The notes under the pieces were generated by a model. That model had not been told where the DNA came from. It saw nothing but the letters and a program-made list of their open reading frames with translations, and did not search any database. Positions 22,030 through 35,704 of a stretch of DNA of 64,000 bases are shown piece by piece. Each line of letters opens with the position of its first letter. Within the stretch, counting starts at the first letter, position 1. Source of the stretch: Polytrichum commune (taxonomy: Eukaryota; Streptophyta; Polytrichopsida; Polytrichales; Polytrichaceae); NCBI GenBank assembly GCA_950295325.1, contig OX485807.1:25143666-25207665 (forward strand), given 5' to 3'. Both the position numbers and the translations under genes were made by a program.

Positions 22030-23232
22030 CCTATCTCACTCATGCCATCCCACCTCCCTAAATTTTACGGAACTAAAGATGAGGATCCATCTAGGCACAT
22101 GGAGAGGTACATTGAGAGGTTGGCTAGTTCTCTTGTGACTAATCCGGGATATTGGTTGGTTTGGTTTCCTACCACTCTAGAGGGTGAGGCCTACGAGTGG
22201 TATAGAGACCATGCCGAGGGACATTTTAGAGGATGTGAGCAATTGCAAAGGGAATTTTTGAATGAGTTTAGGCCGGAGGTTGGTCAAAGCACGGCTTTGA
22301 GGGCATTGGCTTCATTGAAGCAAAGAAGGGAAGAGGAAATTTCGGCTTACATTAGGATGTTTGATTTAGTGTGTACACGATTTGTGGGCACCATGCTCAA
22401 TGATGACACACTAAAACAATTCTTCATTCAAGGATTCTTTAAGTCGGGAACAATTAGGGGTGTTCTTGAGAGGAAGCCTCAGACATTGGCGGATGCCAAG
22501 AGGACGGCTAGAGAGATGGAAAATTTGGATAGGGATCATGAAAGATTGTAGAGAAGGGAGGGTGAATTAATCCCTCAATTAATTCCCATTCGGCCGAGAG
22601 TGGCGGAGGGAGAGCCAGGTAAGTATGGGAGTCAAGCCCCATATGTTCTCATTGATGCAAGTCCACGTCCTTTAGCGGTTAGAGAGCCGACACCACTTTT
22701 AGCATTACCAGCCCCTAGAGTGGATCCTCACCTTGAGGAAGTGGAGAGAAGGTTGGGTGATAGTCAGTTGGGATTTCAGGAGGCTATGATTAAGCAAATG
22801 CAGAGTCTTACAGATCAGATGTCATTGATAATTAGGAGTCAATAACATGGTCCTCCTCCTCAAGTTGAATCGGGTAAGCATGCTTCGGGATTGTGGTGTG
22901 TTCAATGTGGTCAACCGGACCACACTCGTCAGTTTTGTAGGAATAGACAAAACTGTGATCAAAGAATGAACAGTGGTCCACTTCCATACAACCAAAGGGG
23001 TCAAGGACAAATTCAGTATGGACAGGGTAACAATAGGGGACCTCCTCTTAGAGGTCAAGGTGGTTAAAATGTAGAGAGGAATGAGTTCCATCATTTTTGT
23101 GGAAGATGACATGCACAAGGTTATGGTTGTAGTAATTGTGAGGAAAACCATCCATCGGACGAGTGTCGTCGACCGGACAAGATCATTAGTATGCCCAACC
23201 CGGTAGCCAACCCACAACAACAAGTGAATAAA
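22030..23232 (+). pseudogene. C-terminal part of gypsy Gag with zinc knuckle, four stops
   Basis: One frame runs from PISLMPSHLPKFYG through the capsid-like core (GYWLVWFPTTLEGEAYEWY, FLNEFRPEVGQSTALRAL, QRREEEISAYIRMF) to a CCHC zinc knuckle, CVQCGQPDHTRQFC (C-x2-C-x4-H-x4-C), and a second Cys-rich stretch. The frame is kept throughout, but stops occur at 22549-22551 (TAG), 22843-22845 (TAA), 23065-23067 (TAA) and 23107-23109 (TGA). No frameshift is needed. No protease or Pol follows, so the element is internally deleted. Gag would package the element RNA. Confidence 0.85.
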
Positions 23233-23295
23233 AAAGCTGTGTATTTTATATTTACATCATTGGAGTATTGGGGACGAAGGGCGAAGACTCAATGA

Positions 23296-23370
23296 GGTCA
23301 AGCAATCACATGTGAGCCTTAGGCTCTCACCTGGACTACGACGCACAAGGGTGGGAGTTTAGGGCTGACA
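23296..23370 (+). repeat. 3' end fragment of a gypsy LTR
   Basis: It contains CATGTGAGCCTTAGGCTCTC, then CACCTGGACTACGACGCACA and ends AGGGCTGACA. This is the same terminal motif as at 17775-17822. It may be the tail of the LTR that starts at 15033 or of the lost 3' LTR of the third element. Confidence 0.65.
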
Positions 23371-26300
23371 ACTACACTCGATTGAAAGTGACACAACTAT
23401 TTAGGGGTGTGTTAAAAAAACACTACCTTCTCCAAAATGCCGTTGGGGGCAATTTTGAGGCTCACAAGGTTAACATTCAATAACGGCAATGAGAGAAATG
23501 ATGAATGATCCGAATTTTTTGAGCAAGGACGATGTTAGAGCTTACTGTAGTTTCCATGAGATTGTTGTTGTGTGGTTATTTGACAATAGAAAAATAATGT
23601 ACATGTCCAAAGTGTTGAACTTGAAAATCCATGATAAAGATGCAAGGCCTTACCTTCTTCAAGGATGTCACAAAAGGAAAAGCAATTTAAATCAATCATG
23701 GAAAGCCACAATATGTATAATTGGATGGCATACATTCAAAATAATCGAATGTAAGTTTGTTTACCTTCAATTTCTTCGTGGAAGGTTTTATTTGAGATGT
23801 TTGTCTTTGAGGGGTTTCCAAATGCAAATGTATGCATATTTTTTTCCATACATTTGGTTTTGTCTTGGCATCAGGAGGTCTCTCAATGCATATGCTTGCA
23901 CACTTGTTATTTGTGTAGAATATACAATTTGACTATGCTCTTGGATATGTTCAAAAATTAAAACTAGCAATGACAACAACCTTCCACAAAACATGCAACA
24001 TGAAAGAGTGTCTTCCTTTGGTTATCTCCAGTGATAGGTCCTTTACAACTTAGGGGTTAGTGTTATAACAATGGGTGGATGGAACGATTTTGGACGGTCA
24101 CGGGGTTTCATACTTGGGAACTCCTAACGACCTTCTCATAGGAAGTTTGAAGTGAGCCACATTTAGGGTCTTCCAAAGGACATGCTTTAGGAGATTGACA
24201 CTTTAATTCTTGAGAAGAAAGTGTGTTGCAGACTTTTACTGCCTAGTGTGGAATCTCTTGTATTCCTTGTTAATATGTATGACCAAAAAAATGATGAAGC
24301 TGTTAACATGCAAGAGCTCATGACACGGCATTGTGAAGGTTTATTTTGATTCTTTTATCGAATTAACCTAATACTAGTGGTAAATAGACTTTAGATAGTA
24401 AATATGAGGTCGGTTAGGTAAGTTGGGAGTTAGAAACTAGCCTAGTAAGTAAATCCTAATAGAACAAGCATTAACGGAATATTATAGGACTATGTGAGGA
24501 TTGACTTAGCTAGGGCAAGATTCAAGTGGTTGGTAAGGCTAAGATTGACTTAGCTAAGGGCTAAATCCAAAGTGACTACATGACAACGGGTTAAAGGAGT
24601 GGAGCAAAACAACGTGGACTAGATGGATGCACGTTTGACCGAGCCGATTCGCTTCGACGAGAAAAAATCCAAGTTGACAAGTGTCTTTTGACACTACTAA
24701 GTCAAAATGGATCTAAGCGGATCCAATGCGAAAGATCAACAAAGCCTAAACGGATCCAATGCGAGGGTGGACGTGGCAAGGCGGAATACCACGGAGTGCC
24801 TACCTCGACCACCTATTTAAGAGGCGTCGAAACTCCATCAAACATTACCACTATTCCACTTCATCGGTCTCGGGCCCTTAGAGCCTCAACCTTCTCGACG
24901 CTTAGTTATCTATCTCGCCAACTTAGGTGTCCCCGACTTCTATTAGTAGTTAGTAGTTAGTAGGGGGAGTGGTTGTACTCCTTGAGAAGGACTTCACCCC
25001 GGTTAGTTGGTTAGGCCATTTTCTACAAGTTTTATATTTCTAGGTAGGTCTTGAAGTTCTCTATCCTTGCATCCTAATCTTGCGTAAAACTAAAACTCTG
25101 TCCAAAAGTTATGAGAGTTTCCGTGAGGCAGCTCATATATTTCTTCTTTCTTCATATTCCTTTTTGATTAGTTAGAAGTTTTATTAGCATTTGGTTTTCT
25201 TTGCATTGATTTTTAGTAGTTTAGCTACATTAAAAGGGTCTAGGTTGCCTATTCTAAGGTAAATAAGCTTAAGTTGGACTAATCAGATACTTAAGAGGCT
25301 AACTATTATCTTTTTTCTCAAAAAGACTTTCGAATCTTATAAAATGTATTTGTGAACGAAAAGTAAGCACGACTCAACCCTTTGGCTTGGAAACCAAGGG
25401 GATTGCCTACTTTACCTCACAGGCATGGTTGGGAACATCCCCACAAAGGGATAAGTTATAGGGCATGGACTTACTAAAATTGGGTGGGGGTGTCCAACAA
25501 ACACATTTGATGCCTCCTTTGTGACCGTGATGTGGAAGCTCGTGAAGGGAACTGATGTAGAGTTTAGGCTTGGCTGAAAGAGGGAGAATGATTTAATAAA
25601 AATTTCCCAAGAACCAACATTTTTTTTGGTTAGCAATTAAATCGTATGTGCAGGGGTTACAACCTAGGGAAATCATAGATGATAGTTTGGGGAAAAAATA
25701 CATTGTCATCACAACAAAGGAGTTGGATGACATTACGGGGGCTTTGAGAGAGTGGGGTGTTTGTGTTCCTTCATATACAGTATCCACATTTCATTTCTTT
25801 CTGGCCATTGGTGTGGCTCTTACTCTCCCAATCCAACACAAATTCTTGTAAATTTTTGAAGACAAGGTTGTGCAAAATTCTACATAAATTGTGTATACAC
25901 TATTTCTTTTGCTCCCTACAAATTTTAGCAAGATGTGTCAAATGGCTCCGTGAGCTTAGCGTTTGGGGTTATCATGTTGTGGTTGTGTTGTCTAAGATTG
26001 AGCTAGAGACATTTATGGTACATGCTTGGGACACCCAGGTCTTGGTGTATGTTTTGATGGTTTTCACAAAAACTCTTGCAGAGGTTGAATAAGCAAAGTA
26101 TTTGAAAAATTTGTTTGGTGTTAGCAAATTGATTTTTGTTGATTTGAAGACACTAAAATGATCTCCTTTAGGGAATTGGTCGACATTGGGCGCTCAACCT
26201 AGAGTTTCATCTCTCGACGCCTTTGTGTGGAAAACACTGAAATCTAACCGAATTATTTTCAACATTAAGTGTGGTGCAACTTCAACATTATTGAGTCTTC

Positions 26301-27524
26301 ACAAATGAATTCCTATTGCCAACATTGTCACAATTAACTCAACACATAGGTTGCCGAGAAATAACAACAATAATTTAAATTTTTTCACAAACTTCAATGC
26401 TGGAGTGAATTGTTGATGCAATGCAAAGGGCTAATGACAAACATAAAAGAATTGGAGTGGAGATAGTTGACGATGAGACGCTACATGAATACCAAGAACT
26501 AATTAAGGGATGTCGCCATGGAGGAGGTGGAAAACGTGCATGCCCATGATTCCGACATATTTGATGATGAGATGGAGAATTACAATTTTTCCGATACATA
26601 GAACGTGGGGGAAAGGGGGGGGGGGCTCAAAACACTCACGAGGCATTGGGAGAGCTCCTCATGCCCCAAGCTAGATCACAAACCCCTAAAAACTCTCCAC
26701 CTTATTCAATTTTTGTTCTTGACTATGAAATTGCAATCGCATATGCTCCCAACCTTGCATTTTCTACACCCTCACCTTCACCTCATGCACCTGATGTGGC
26801 AGAGGATATTATACACCACAAATATAAGGAAGACAAGATTTTGGAGGTTATTGCGCCAATGCCTGAACATCTTCAATCTAAACATGCCCCTCTCCCTACC
26901 ACCTACTCGTCAAGTGGTTGGGGGTCCCCTTTCAGGGGTAAGTACAACGTTTAGAGGGTACAAACACAAGGTCAACACATGGCAACATGAAGGACAAGAA
27001 ACCAGAAACTTGAGTCTATTGCAACAAAGGCAACAATTCCACATGAGACTCCAACCATGTGTTTTATACTTTTTATTATATTCAAATTAATAGTTACATT
27101 TTTAAGTTTGAGGACCAAGAGGCTCTCGATGCTCAATTCTTCACGATAGTACATTAATACGGAGAGGTTCATATATTCATTTTTTGAAAATTTGCACTAT
27201 TATCTTGTAGCATCGACTGATTTGCCTCCCAAGTTCATTTGTGTGCAATTGGTAAGATATTCATTAGTGTTTGATTTGAATGGGTTTTTGTGCTCCAGAC
27301 CAGTTAATAAAAAAGAAAGTTTTATTGTGGCCAAGCGCCCGTGAGCTTCTAGATTGGTGCCACAATAAGGTTGACATTTTGTTCTAGACTTCTATTTGGA
27401 AGCTAAAAACCAGACAAATGATTAAAGCCTTAATGGAAGAATGTAGATACTTCAAGTTTGATGAAGAAGGTGGATTCATTTATTAGGAACACTAAACTTT
27501 TTCCAAGCACCGTGATAAACCATA
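23371..27524. other. no recognisable gene; LTR-like block near 24.6-25.1 kb
   Basis: Short frames here are interrupted and have no motif I recognise. Around 24.65-25.1 kb the composition changes. The word CGGATCCAATGCGA occurs twice (about 24718 and 24754), and CCTATTTAAGAGGCG near 24815 looks like a TATA region, so this may be a solo LTR of another family. Around 25.65-26.1 kb several short plus-strand frames read like decayed protein (for example KELDDITGALREWG), too broken to assign. Confidence 0.4.
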
Positions 27525-27644
27525 CACTACAACAAAATGCATGTTTTATGACTACAATTTATGATTGCACTCAGTTATATTTTGGGATTTATGACTGAGT
27601 GCAATCATAAAATGTAGTCATAAAACATGCGGTTTGTTGTAGTG
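27525..27644. mobile_element. 120-bp CACTA-type MITE with 3-bp target duplication
   Basis: It starts CACTACAACAAAATGCATG and ends CATGCGGTTTGTTGTAGTG, and the two halves are almost perfect reverse complements over about 50 bp each around a short loop. It is flanked on both sides by ATA (27522-27524 and 27645-27647), the 3-bp target duplication typical of CACTA elements. The terminus matches the CACTACAACAAA form known from plant CACTA transposons. It is non-autonomous, and the whole element could fold into a single hairpin RNA. Confidence 0.9.
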
Positions 27645-30600
27645 ATAACAACCATTTTGTTCAAGGCAATTAGGGTTTTCAAGAAGTTGAACAATGTCAT
27701 ATTGCATAATGTTTTGTTTATAGAGGATTATCTAGCTAAAATTTGTCCTAATCATTGGAGTCAAGTAATCCCTCCTCCCACTTACAAACCTGAGTTGAAT
27801 TTTGATGACAAATTTCTCCTTGGTCCATTGCTTGAGTAGTTGCAATGCCTTGTGGTCTCAAACATAGGTGTAAGGACGTTTGTAAAAATGAACCTCCTCT
27901 TATCTAGAAAATCCCAACTTTGTAAGTTTGACGCTTATTGGGTTTTACTACTAGACCACTATTCAAAGAGGTTTTCCCATGTAGATCGAGCAAAGTTATT
28001 CTAGCCAAAGTAATAACCTCGGTAGATCTCCCGAAACATTCTTTAATGTATCACAATGTTGTGCTATTTTTTCAATTTTCAAGGGGGGAAAATTCACTAA
28101 AAATAAAGGGGAAAAAATGACTCTCCTTTTTCCCCAAATGGCGTCGTCGAAAAATTCCCAAACTCTTGTTCTAGCTCCGGAGGACATTGTGAAATCAACT
28201 CAACAAGTTCTTGGGTATCATGGGAACTTTGGGAGTATCCACATGGGCCAATTACTTTAAGAATGAAATTCGGCACATCTTCACTAGATGTCCATGTCCT
28301 TAGGTTCCCCTAAGAGTGTCACAAAGTTGGACTTGGGGTTTACACATTTTTAGCTTTCTTTAGGTTCCTTTATTTTTTCTTCTTATGTGAAATAAAATTT
28401 TGATCTATGACTGTAACATCTTATAATGTTTCATTAGGGAAATACGGACCATGAGTTCTATTTGTAAATACTTTCAAACCATTGTAAATGTTTTTTTTCC
28501 CCCTATATTACCAATAGTGTTTTGAGCTTCCATATACGAATGTATATAAATGTATTTGTTTCTTGCTCCACATTTTCCCAACACATGTGTTTCTTGGTAC
28601 TATGATTAGGAGTTTTCCTAATGCATCTTCTCCACAAGATTTTGAGGTTTCTATCATCCTATGCAACCTAAGTCCAACCAAGGCCTTTCAAGTTGATTAT
28701 CTACTTTGTAGTTGCTCTTTGTTGAGGGTAAGATAGAAGGCAATTGCGTATTTTAATGGACATGGTAATATTGGAAGGGTTAAGTTTATGGGACCTCAAA
28801 GTTCGTCTAAGATTATGGGAATTTATGTCCCTGCTATTACAAAATTTCCATGTCCTTTTGTGGTCATGCATAGAAGATGTTGTCCTTCAAAATGTGTTGC
28901 GAAGCCTATATGCAAGGAATGTCGTTTGTACATTGGCATTGTGTGGGGCAGATCAAAGTGCACAAATATAAATGGGTTCATTAGTAAGATGTATCTTTCC
29001 TCCTTAAAGAGAAAGAAATCGTCTTTAGGCACCACAAAAGTATGTTTAGTTGCAAGGAGGGAAATATCTTGTTTGTTGATGATCAACCTAGAAAACACAT
29101 TAGGAACAAGGCCTCAAAGTGTTGCTACTTCCCCCGCACTTGGCCCGGTCCTAGAGTTATAGATAATATCATCAACATTAGTTATATCTACATTGAGAAA
29201 CTTATACATGCACCAAATGTTCCTTTGTATTTGGGAATTATATTATAGGTGGACAACCTCCAATATCATGTTAGGATAAAATGTTTGGGTTGTTTGTGAT
29301 TGGCAACTACTTGCCGAACTCAATAAATTCTTGGAACACTTTATGTGAGTACTTACCAATCTCTCTCTATTCATTTTTTCCCCCTTTGTATTACTACCAT
29401 GGACTGGGAGGTCTCTTGATCCAACATTTCTATGATGTATTCTTTTTGTATTTAATTGCATTGCCACACTTTGCTCTTTGTCTTCTTTTTGTATCAATTA
29501 TCTATGAGTGTGGCACTTAGGCACCACAAAATTGAAACCCATAAAATCTCCAAATAAATGCATGGACTTGCAACCCACAAAGCTATTGAAGTGTAACTCC
29601 CATCTTGCTTACTGCCTAAGGCAAACCATTGCAGCTGATTCTTCCTCACCACAATGCAAGATGTTGCGTGTTAGATGATGTCTACAACTTTCGGGAGGTA
29701 GTTTGACTTCTCATTTGTAAATCTCTTCGTCCTAATTTTCTTTGCTCACGGGGGGATCACACCCCCTTACATTTTGTAATCACATGCGATAATGGGGTAT
29801 TTAATGGGGGGATATTTATGCACCTCTCGATATTTTTTCCCTCCCTATATGTAGATATAAAGCTACTTTGACGTATTTTTTAACACCCTATATTTATTTG
29901 TAATTGTTTAGAAAGGCTAATTTTTTGCATCATATTTTTTTTATAAATCGTACAAGTACCAAATAGTAGACGGAATACTATAGCATTGCAAAGTTGACTA
30001 TGTGAGCAACAAACGTTCCATAGCATCCATCTTGTCATTTAATCGGTTTCAATTAGTTTTACCAATGCTAAATTGTTCAAAATGCCGTTCAAAACACAAT
30101 CAATAACACTTGGATATTATTTAAAAGGTTACCAATAAACATGGAGATAACAAAATGTACAAGCTAACATAGACAAGTTGTAAAAACGGATAGAACAAAA
30201 CAAGAAACACAATCAATTATCACCAAACATGATTTTTTTGTAGAACTATGTACTCCAAAAACAAAAGATTGCATTCAAATGGAAGAAAGTTAAATACACA
30301 AATTGAAAACATTTACTTCAATTGTGTTCACAAGCACATTCAACCTTAAATCAAATATTTACAATGTGAAGGGTTAGGATATAACTATGCACCCTCCAAT
30401 ACATGTCAATATCCTCTACAATGTCATGATAAGACTAAAATTTTTGGAGAGATTTGCTTAACACCAATGATGACGAATAACTAAAACTAATTGATGACAT
30501 GAGGCGGGTAACCTTTGAAGTCTCCAACCACTCCACCAAGTCTTCCTCGAAGGCAGAGTGTAAGGCAAAGCGCAATCCTCTACGTCTACCACGCTGACGT

Positions 30601-33600
30601 TGTCAAATGTTGTAGCGCATCATCGATCATCTACAAAAGATTGTTGTAGCAAAAATATAATTAATAAAATGTTGGCATATTGGACACTACTAGCATTATT
30701 ATTATTACATAATGGAGTTTGAAATTTTATGTTTGAAATCTTCGAAAGAAACCTATAATTCTAAGGTTGAAAAAGATCATATGAAAAAAGTTGGCTCACA
30801 TTTCCGAGATGATCCCAATATCGGCCTTTCTAAAACCCAATTCCAACCTCACAAACTTTTCTTAATTTCTTTTTCATTTGAGTAATCTCCTGGTTTTCAC
30901 GACATTAGTTCCAGTTCAATGACAAAATTGGCCTCTCATAGAATGACACTGCAATCTCTAGTAGGACCTCGTCCTCTGAATAAGAAACCACATATTACAC
31001 AAAATCCGAATGACACATCTCATCAAAACGTACACATTTTTGCAACTATTGGTAGCGACATTAGAACATCCCACTTAAGGTAGATGTCTCAAAGAACAAG
31101 ATACAAGTACAGAGTAACCTGGAAAGCATCTCATCTTTCTACACTCACATTCAGGTTTTGTAACTCTTCATCTTTCTACATCTCACATTTAGGAGGGCGT
31201 CGGAAATCAATAGCATGTCGTCAAAAAACATACAGTGGAAAGGAAAAATCAAGGAGTTCGAGTTTGAAATCAATTCTTACCGCATGCAGAGCAAGCTGAA
31301 TCTTTGGTGCTCATGAAACACCTTGTGTGAACGTTATGAAGCAAAGAAGAAAACTCCAAAAAATGTGTCTTACCTACCGCCTATGCGCCACACTTCACCA
31401 ACGCAAGACCTCCTACCCAAACACTTCACCGCCTTCACGCCACTGTGCTTGCCCAACCCTAAGCAAGCCAAGGGCCATTGAGAAGTCACAACATTCCTTC
31501 CCCCAAAAAAATCCACAACATTTCCCTCCATATTAACGCGTTTCATTCAAATTTGGACAAAATTTACACAATTCTTCATCCAAGTAGTCAAACCCATAAT
31601 TATTCTATTGATCCTACTACACACATTTGGGGGGATCCAATATCTAATACCCTATTTTTTTTCTACTGATTACTAAAATGAAGGAATTATTCACCACCCT
31701 ATTTTACAAATAATCATGTAGAGGACATATTTCCAATGCTATGGTAGATCTAACGAATTTGTAAAATTTACCCTCGATGAATTAAATTGACCCTATTTTT
31801 TTATCTCACGTGGTTTCTAAAATTTCAATAGTCACCTCCCCGTGTCTTTGCTTCATCGTTATACTAATAAAAATTCACATCTTTGTTTTCTCTATTTTGC
31901 AGGTCCAACCAACTCATCTCCTTACGAATTCTCATTTGCTTCCCCCACCTCAAGGTTTTGCTCAAATAAAAGCTAGCCAACTCTATATAGGAGTCACTAA
32001 CGACTACGAAAACACTCGGAACTCTCCAAATCCTATATTTTTTCCACAAAGAAGGCATGAAAGTTGTTAGGAGGCTCTAGATATGGTGGCCAATTCGGGA
32101 ATACTTAGTCGTCAAGAGCTTTGCGATCTTCTATTGAAATAATAGACGTATATAGTGAAGGATTTCAATGTGATTATGGACTATAATTTGTTTTTCGGTT
32201 TACTATATACATTGCTTGATGTAGTGCACAACTTGTGTTTGAGATTTTATGACAACTTATGGAGTTTTATTTCCCAAATCCCATTTTCACTCTTCACATG
32301 TGTTTCATTTTATATATTTTGTTAAGTGCATTTTATTTCTATAGATGGGGAGGCCTCCCAATGCTCTTGGAGATTAAACTTGTTATAATATAATTTGTAG
32401 TACACTTTCCTACTTCTCTTTTCTTACAAATAATTGTTCTTTTACATGAAGCCAAGAATAATTTGGGCATCGGGTGTGCTCCTTGTCCCATTATTGTTTA
32501 CTAGAATGTTTTAGGGCTTCTATTATTAATTTTCTTATTATTAATTTATCAATAATCATCAATAATTAATCTTAAAATAAATTCAAACTCCTTAATTGTA
32601 TGATTTTAGTTAAATACTTGTTACCCTTGTAAAAAAAAACCCTATCATGTGTACCTATTACTAATAGCAAGTAACATATTCTTAGTGTTACCACCAGTGA
32701 GGCCCACTCAAAAGTAGAAGCACAATATCTTGCCGTCCTATATGTTGGTGGTGATATTTGTGTTGCATAAGGGATCTAGGTGACTAAATTGCTTACACAA
32801 CCTTTCACTATTGGCTAAAGCATACCGACAGCCAAACTCGATGACCGTATCATGCATGTGATCTCAACCATCATCGATGAAGGGACCCTAGTGAGCTTAT
32901 CCTCTATAACATTTTAATTATTTCAACTCATTTCCCTACCACTTCATGGAATATGTTAAGTCTTCTTAAATCCAAGACTTGCGTTGCTATTTCTAGCTAA
33001 AATTAGCATTAATAATTTGATTTCAAGCTACAGTTTAGTTCATTGCATTTTCACCTCGTGGATAAAAGAGTTTACAAACATGCCAGAGAGTTGTGACCTT
33101 AAAAAATGCACTTCTACAATATCAAAATGACTAAAATGAAATAAAATTATGAAGACAAGGTGATATCAAGTTTTTGTTTTGTGTCTCAGTGAAAATACCT
33201 AGGCTTTGTCAAGTCTTGTAAGTTCTGGTCTCCTTTTTTGTTAGGCACACTATGACAATGGATATTACCTTACAGAACATGGGGTTGGTGTTGGTTGGTG
33301 TGGTGTGGTCCTAAGTTATGGACATCATGGCATGATGAACCCAAAGAAGGACAAGTGTTAGTAGGTGGGCACTATGGAGTAATTTCCGCATATGCATTTT
33401 GTACATACATTGATAAGTATATTTAATTGTGATCCCTTCCTCAAATCACCCCCTATAGATTCAAGCCTATTATGAACTTGGTTCAAGAATTCATTGGAAT
33501 TCCAAATGGTGCACATGTAGATGACTACAAAACGAACCTCCTCAATATGAGAAATGTATAGAGAAAAAAGAAGGGTATACGTTCTAATTGCATGCTAGAT

Positions 33601-34025
33601 AATAGATTTGTGCATTTAAACCAAGGTTTTCAATTTCATGTGATAAATGTCTCAACTACATACATGAAATGTACATCATGAAGAAATTATGTCTTTTATA
33701 TATAAATGATCCAATGAGTGAGTTATTGAAGATTTTCATCCATGGATTTGGCTCATAATAATCTCATTCCATAATATACTATGTCATTGAAGCTAGGGCA
33801 ATGATAGCATCTAGAATTACCATCATATGATCAATTAAGTCATAAGGTCACTTTGATCCATTTGATTTTTGACTCTAACATAATCCTATCTCCATGTGTC
33901 CTCCATGTGCAAAGGATGGGCTATTGAGTCAATAGTTCGTTGTATTATACTCACCTACTACCATCATCCAAGCAAGAAATGCTAGATTAGGATTCTAGTC
34001 ACGAGTGGGTGCATGTATTTTGGAC

Positions 34026-34059
<34 letters not shown>

Positions 34060-35600
34060 AGTGGTTGCATATGGATGTGATTTGAAGGTCACACACATAA
34101 GTTATTTTTTTATCCTAATGAAGAGAGCACCACCTGAGTAAGAATTAAGAAAATTGTGATTTTCAATTATTGGAATCAAAGTTGAGATTTAAAGATGATC
34201 TCTTTTAATACCACACATGTACTCCCAATAGTGTAAACTAATGTTTGTGTTTAGGTTGAGAGGAAAGTATTGCATGGAAAAGTACTTCCCACTAACCCCT
34301 CACTAATATGTGTTAATGCCTTGACATATTATGTAGCTTGTCTCTTATTTAATTTTGATAAATTGACACTAGAACTAGTTTCAAAGAATCTAAATTAATC
34401 ATGTGAACCACATCAAAAGTCAATCAACCACAAACATGTAGGAGGTAGGCTTTTAACCCTTAGACTTGGCTTCTCCAATATGACCTTGGAATCCCCTATG
34501 TGAATATCAAAACTTTAACAAATTTTTATCTCCATGTCTAATAAGTGACATCCAAATCCAAATTGTATATATGTATAGAGCATGTGGGTGAGGAGTGCCT
34601 CAAATATTTCTCTAGCCATCTCAATATCTCTATATGTATTTGGTGAGGCTTGTATGATAAGATGTCTAAAAGGGGAGATTTTTGCACCATTATGTGTTCA
34701 ATTATTGCATGGAAAACATGCACTCATGTGTTGTTCAATTTACAAAAACCTTTCACCTATGAATCTCAAATCCCATTGCACCCAACATAGTGAAATCTAA
34801 CAAAATTATTGATCAAATCCAAACACCTAAAGCCACAGAAAACACATGCATTTTTGCACATTTGGGCTTCTTAGGCATTTAGGGTTAACACGGATGAATG
34901 AGGGGTGCACTAATATGCAACATCTCCCATTGCCCGATGTTTGGAGCACACAATCCAATCCCATCATAACAAGGATCCATTTGATGTCTATTCCTACTTA
35001 TAAGCCTTGTCATATACCAATCAAAAATAGGTTTCCAATCAAGAATCATGACCCCAAAAGGTCCCCATACCTTACAATTGGTTCGATGTTGACTCAATAC
35101 ATGCGTACATGCACTACTTATTGCTCAAAGTTCCGGAAATAGGTGCTTCCACTATACCGTATGACTCAATTGTTTTAACACCAATTGAATCATGTGACTT
35201 ATTTGGGATACTTGATCGTGTTCGGAATCTACCCCAAAAAATACACTAACAACACATCATCCCAAATTAAAGCAACTCATTAATGAAGGCAACCTAATTG
35301 CATATAACCATTGGCACATAAGATGATGCTCTAAAGTTAGGGAGCAAAACGTCTTCCACATAACATAACCCTCTCCTTCCCATGCCTTCAATCTAAAGCG
35401 TCGATCTCCATGATTGGAAGCATGGTCTCTAAAGGAGAGAGCGACAAAATGGTTGTGTCCAGTTACCCCTCCCAGCCCTCGAAGGCTACGTAGTCCAGAA
35501 TCCAGATCAACATACTCTAAAGAAGAAGGAATCTAGAAAACACCGACAGTCCAGCAGAGTCCCACAGCTGCTACAAATTGAAAGCAACCTAATCCTGCGT
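27645..35600. other. AT-rich stretch without assignable genes
   Basis: I see no gene with recognisable domains. The frame at 28788-29162 has a Cys-rich patch (CCPSKCVAKPICKECRLYIG) but no clear start, splice sites or family. The area has the look of old, diverged repeats. A TG dinucleotide run is annotated separately. Confidence 0.45.
34029..34057 (+). repeat. (TG)n microsatellite
   Basis: About 14 uninterrupted TG units, ending TGTACAGTGG. Confidence 0.95.
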
Positions 35601-35687
35601 CAACGATCTATGACTGCGTGCATTGGGTACGGTTCTGGATCTTTCCATCCGCTGCTGCTTGAGGGCGGTAGAATTGAATCCACGCTG

Positions 35688-35695
35688 TATATAAA
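35688..35695 (+). promoter_or_regulatory. possible TATA box of the RDR1-like gene
   Basis: TATATAAA lies 1.3 kb upstream of the ATG at 36989. If it is used, the leader must be long or contain an intron. A GTATATG donor-like site is present at about 36223. This is weak evidence, based on sequence and distance alone. Confidence 0.3.
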
Positions 35696-35704
35696 CTTAT
35701 GATC

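Noticed and set aside
25648-26092. Decayed plant gene with KELDDITGALREWG and similar
   Set aside because: Protein-like in patches, but too short and broken to assign to any family.
28788-29162. Cys-rich frame as a zinc-finger gene
   Set aside because: The cysteine spacing fits no finger I know, and no start or splice sites connect it to other coding DNA.
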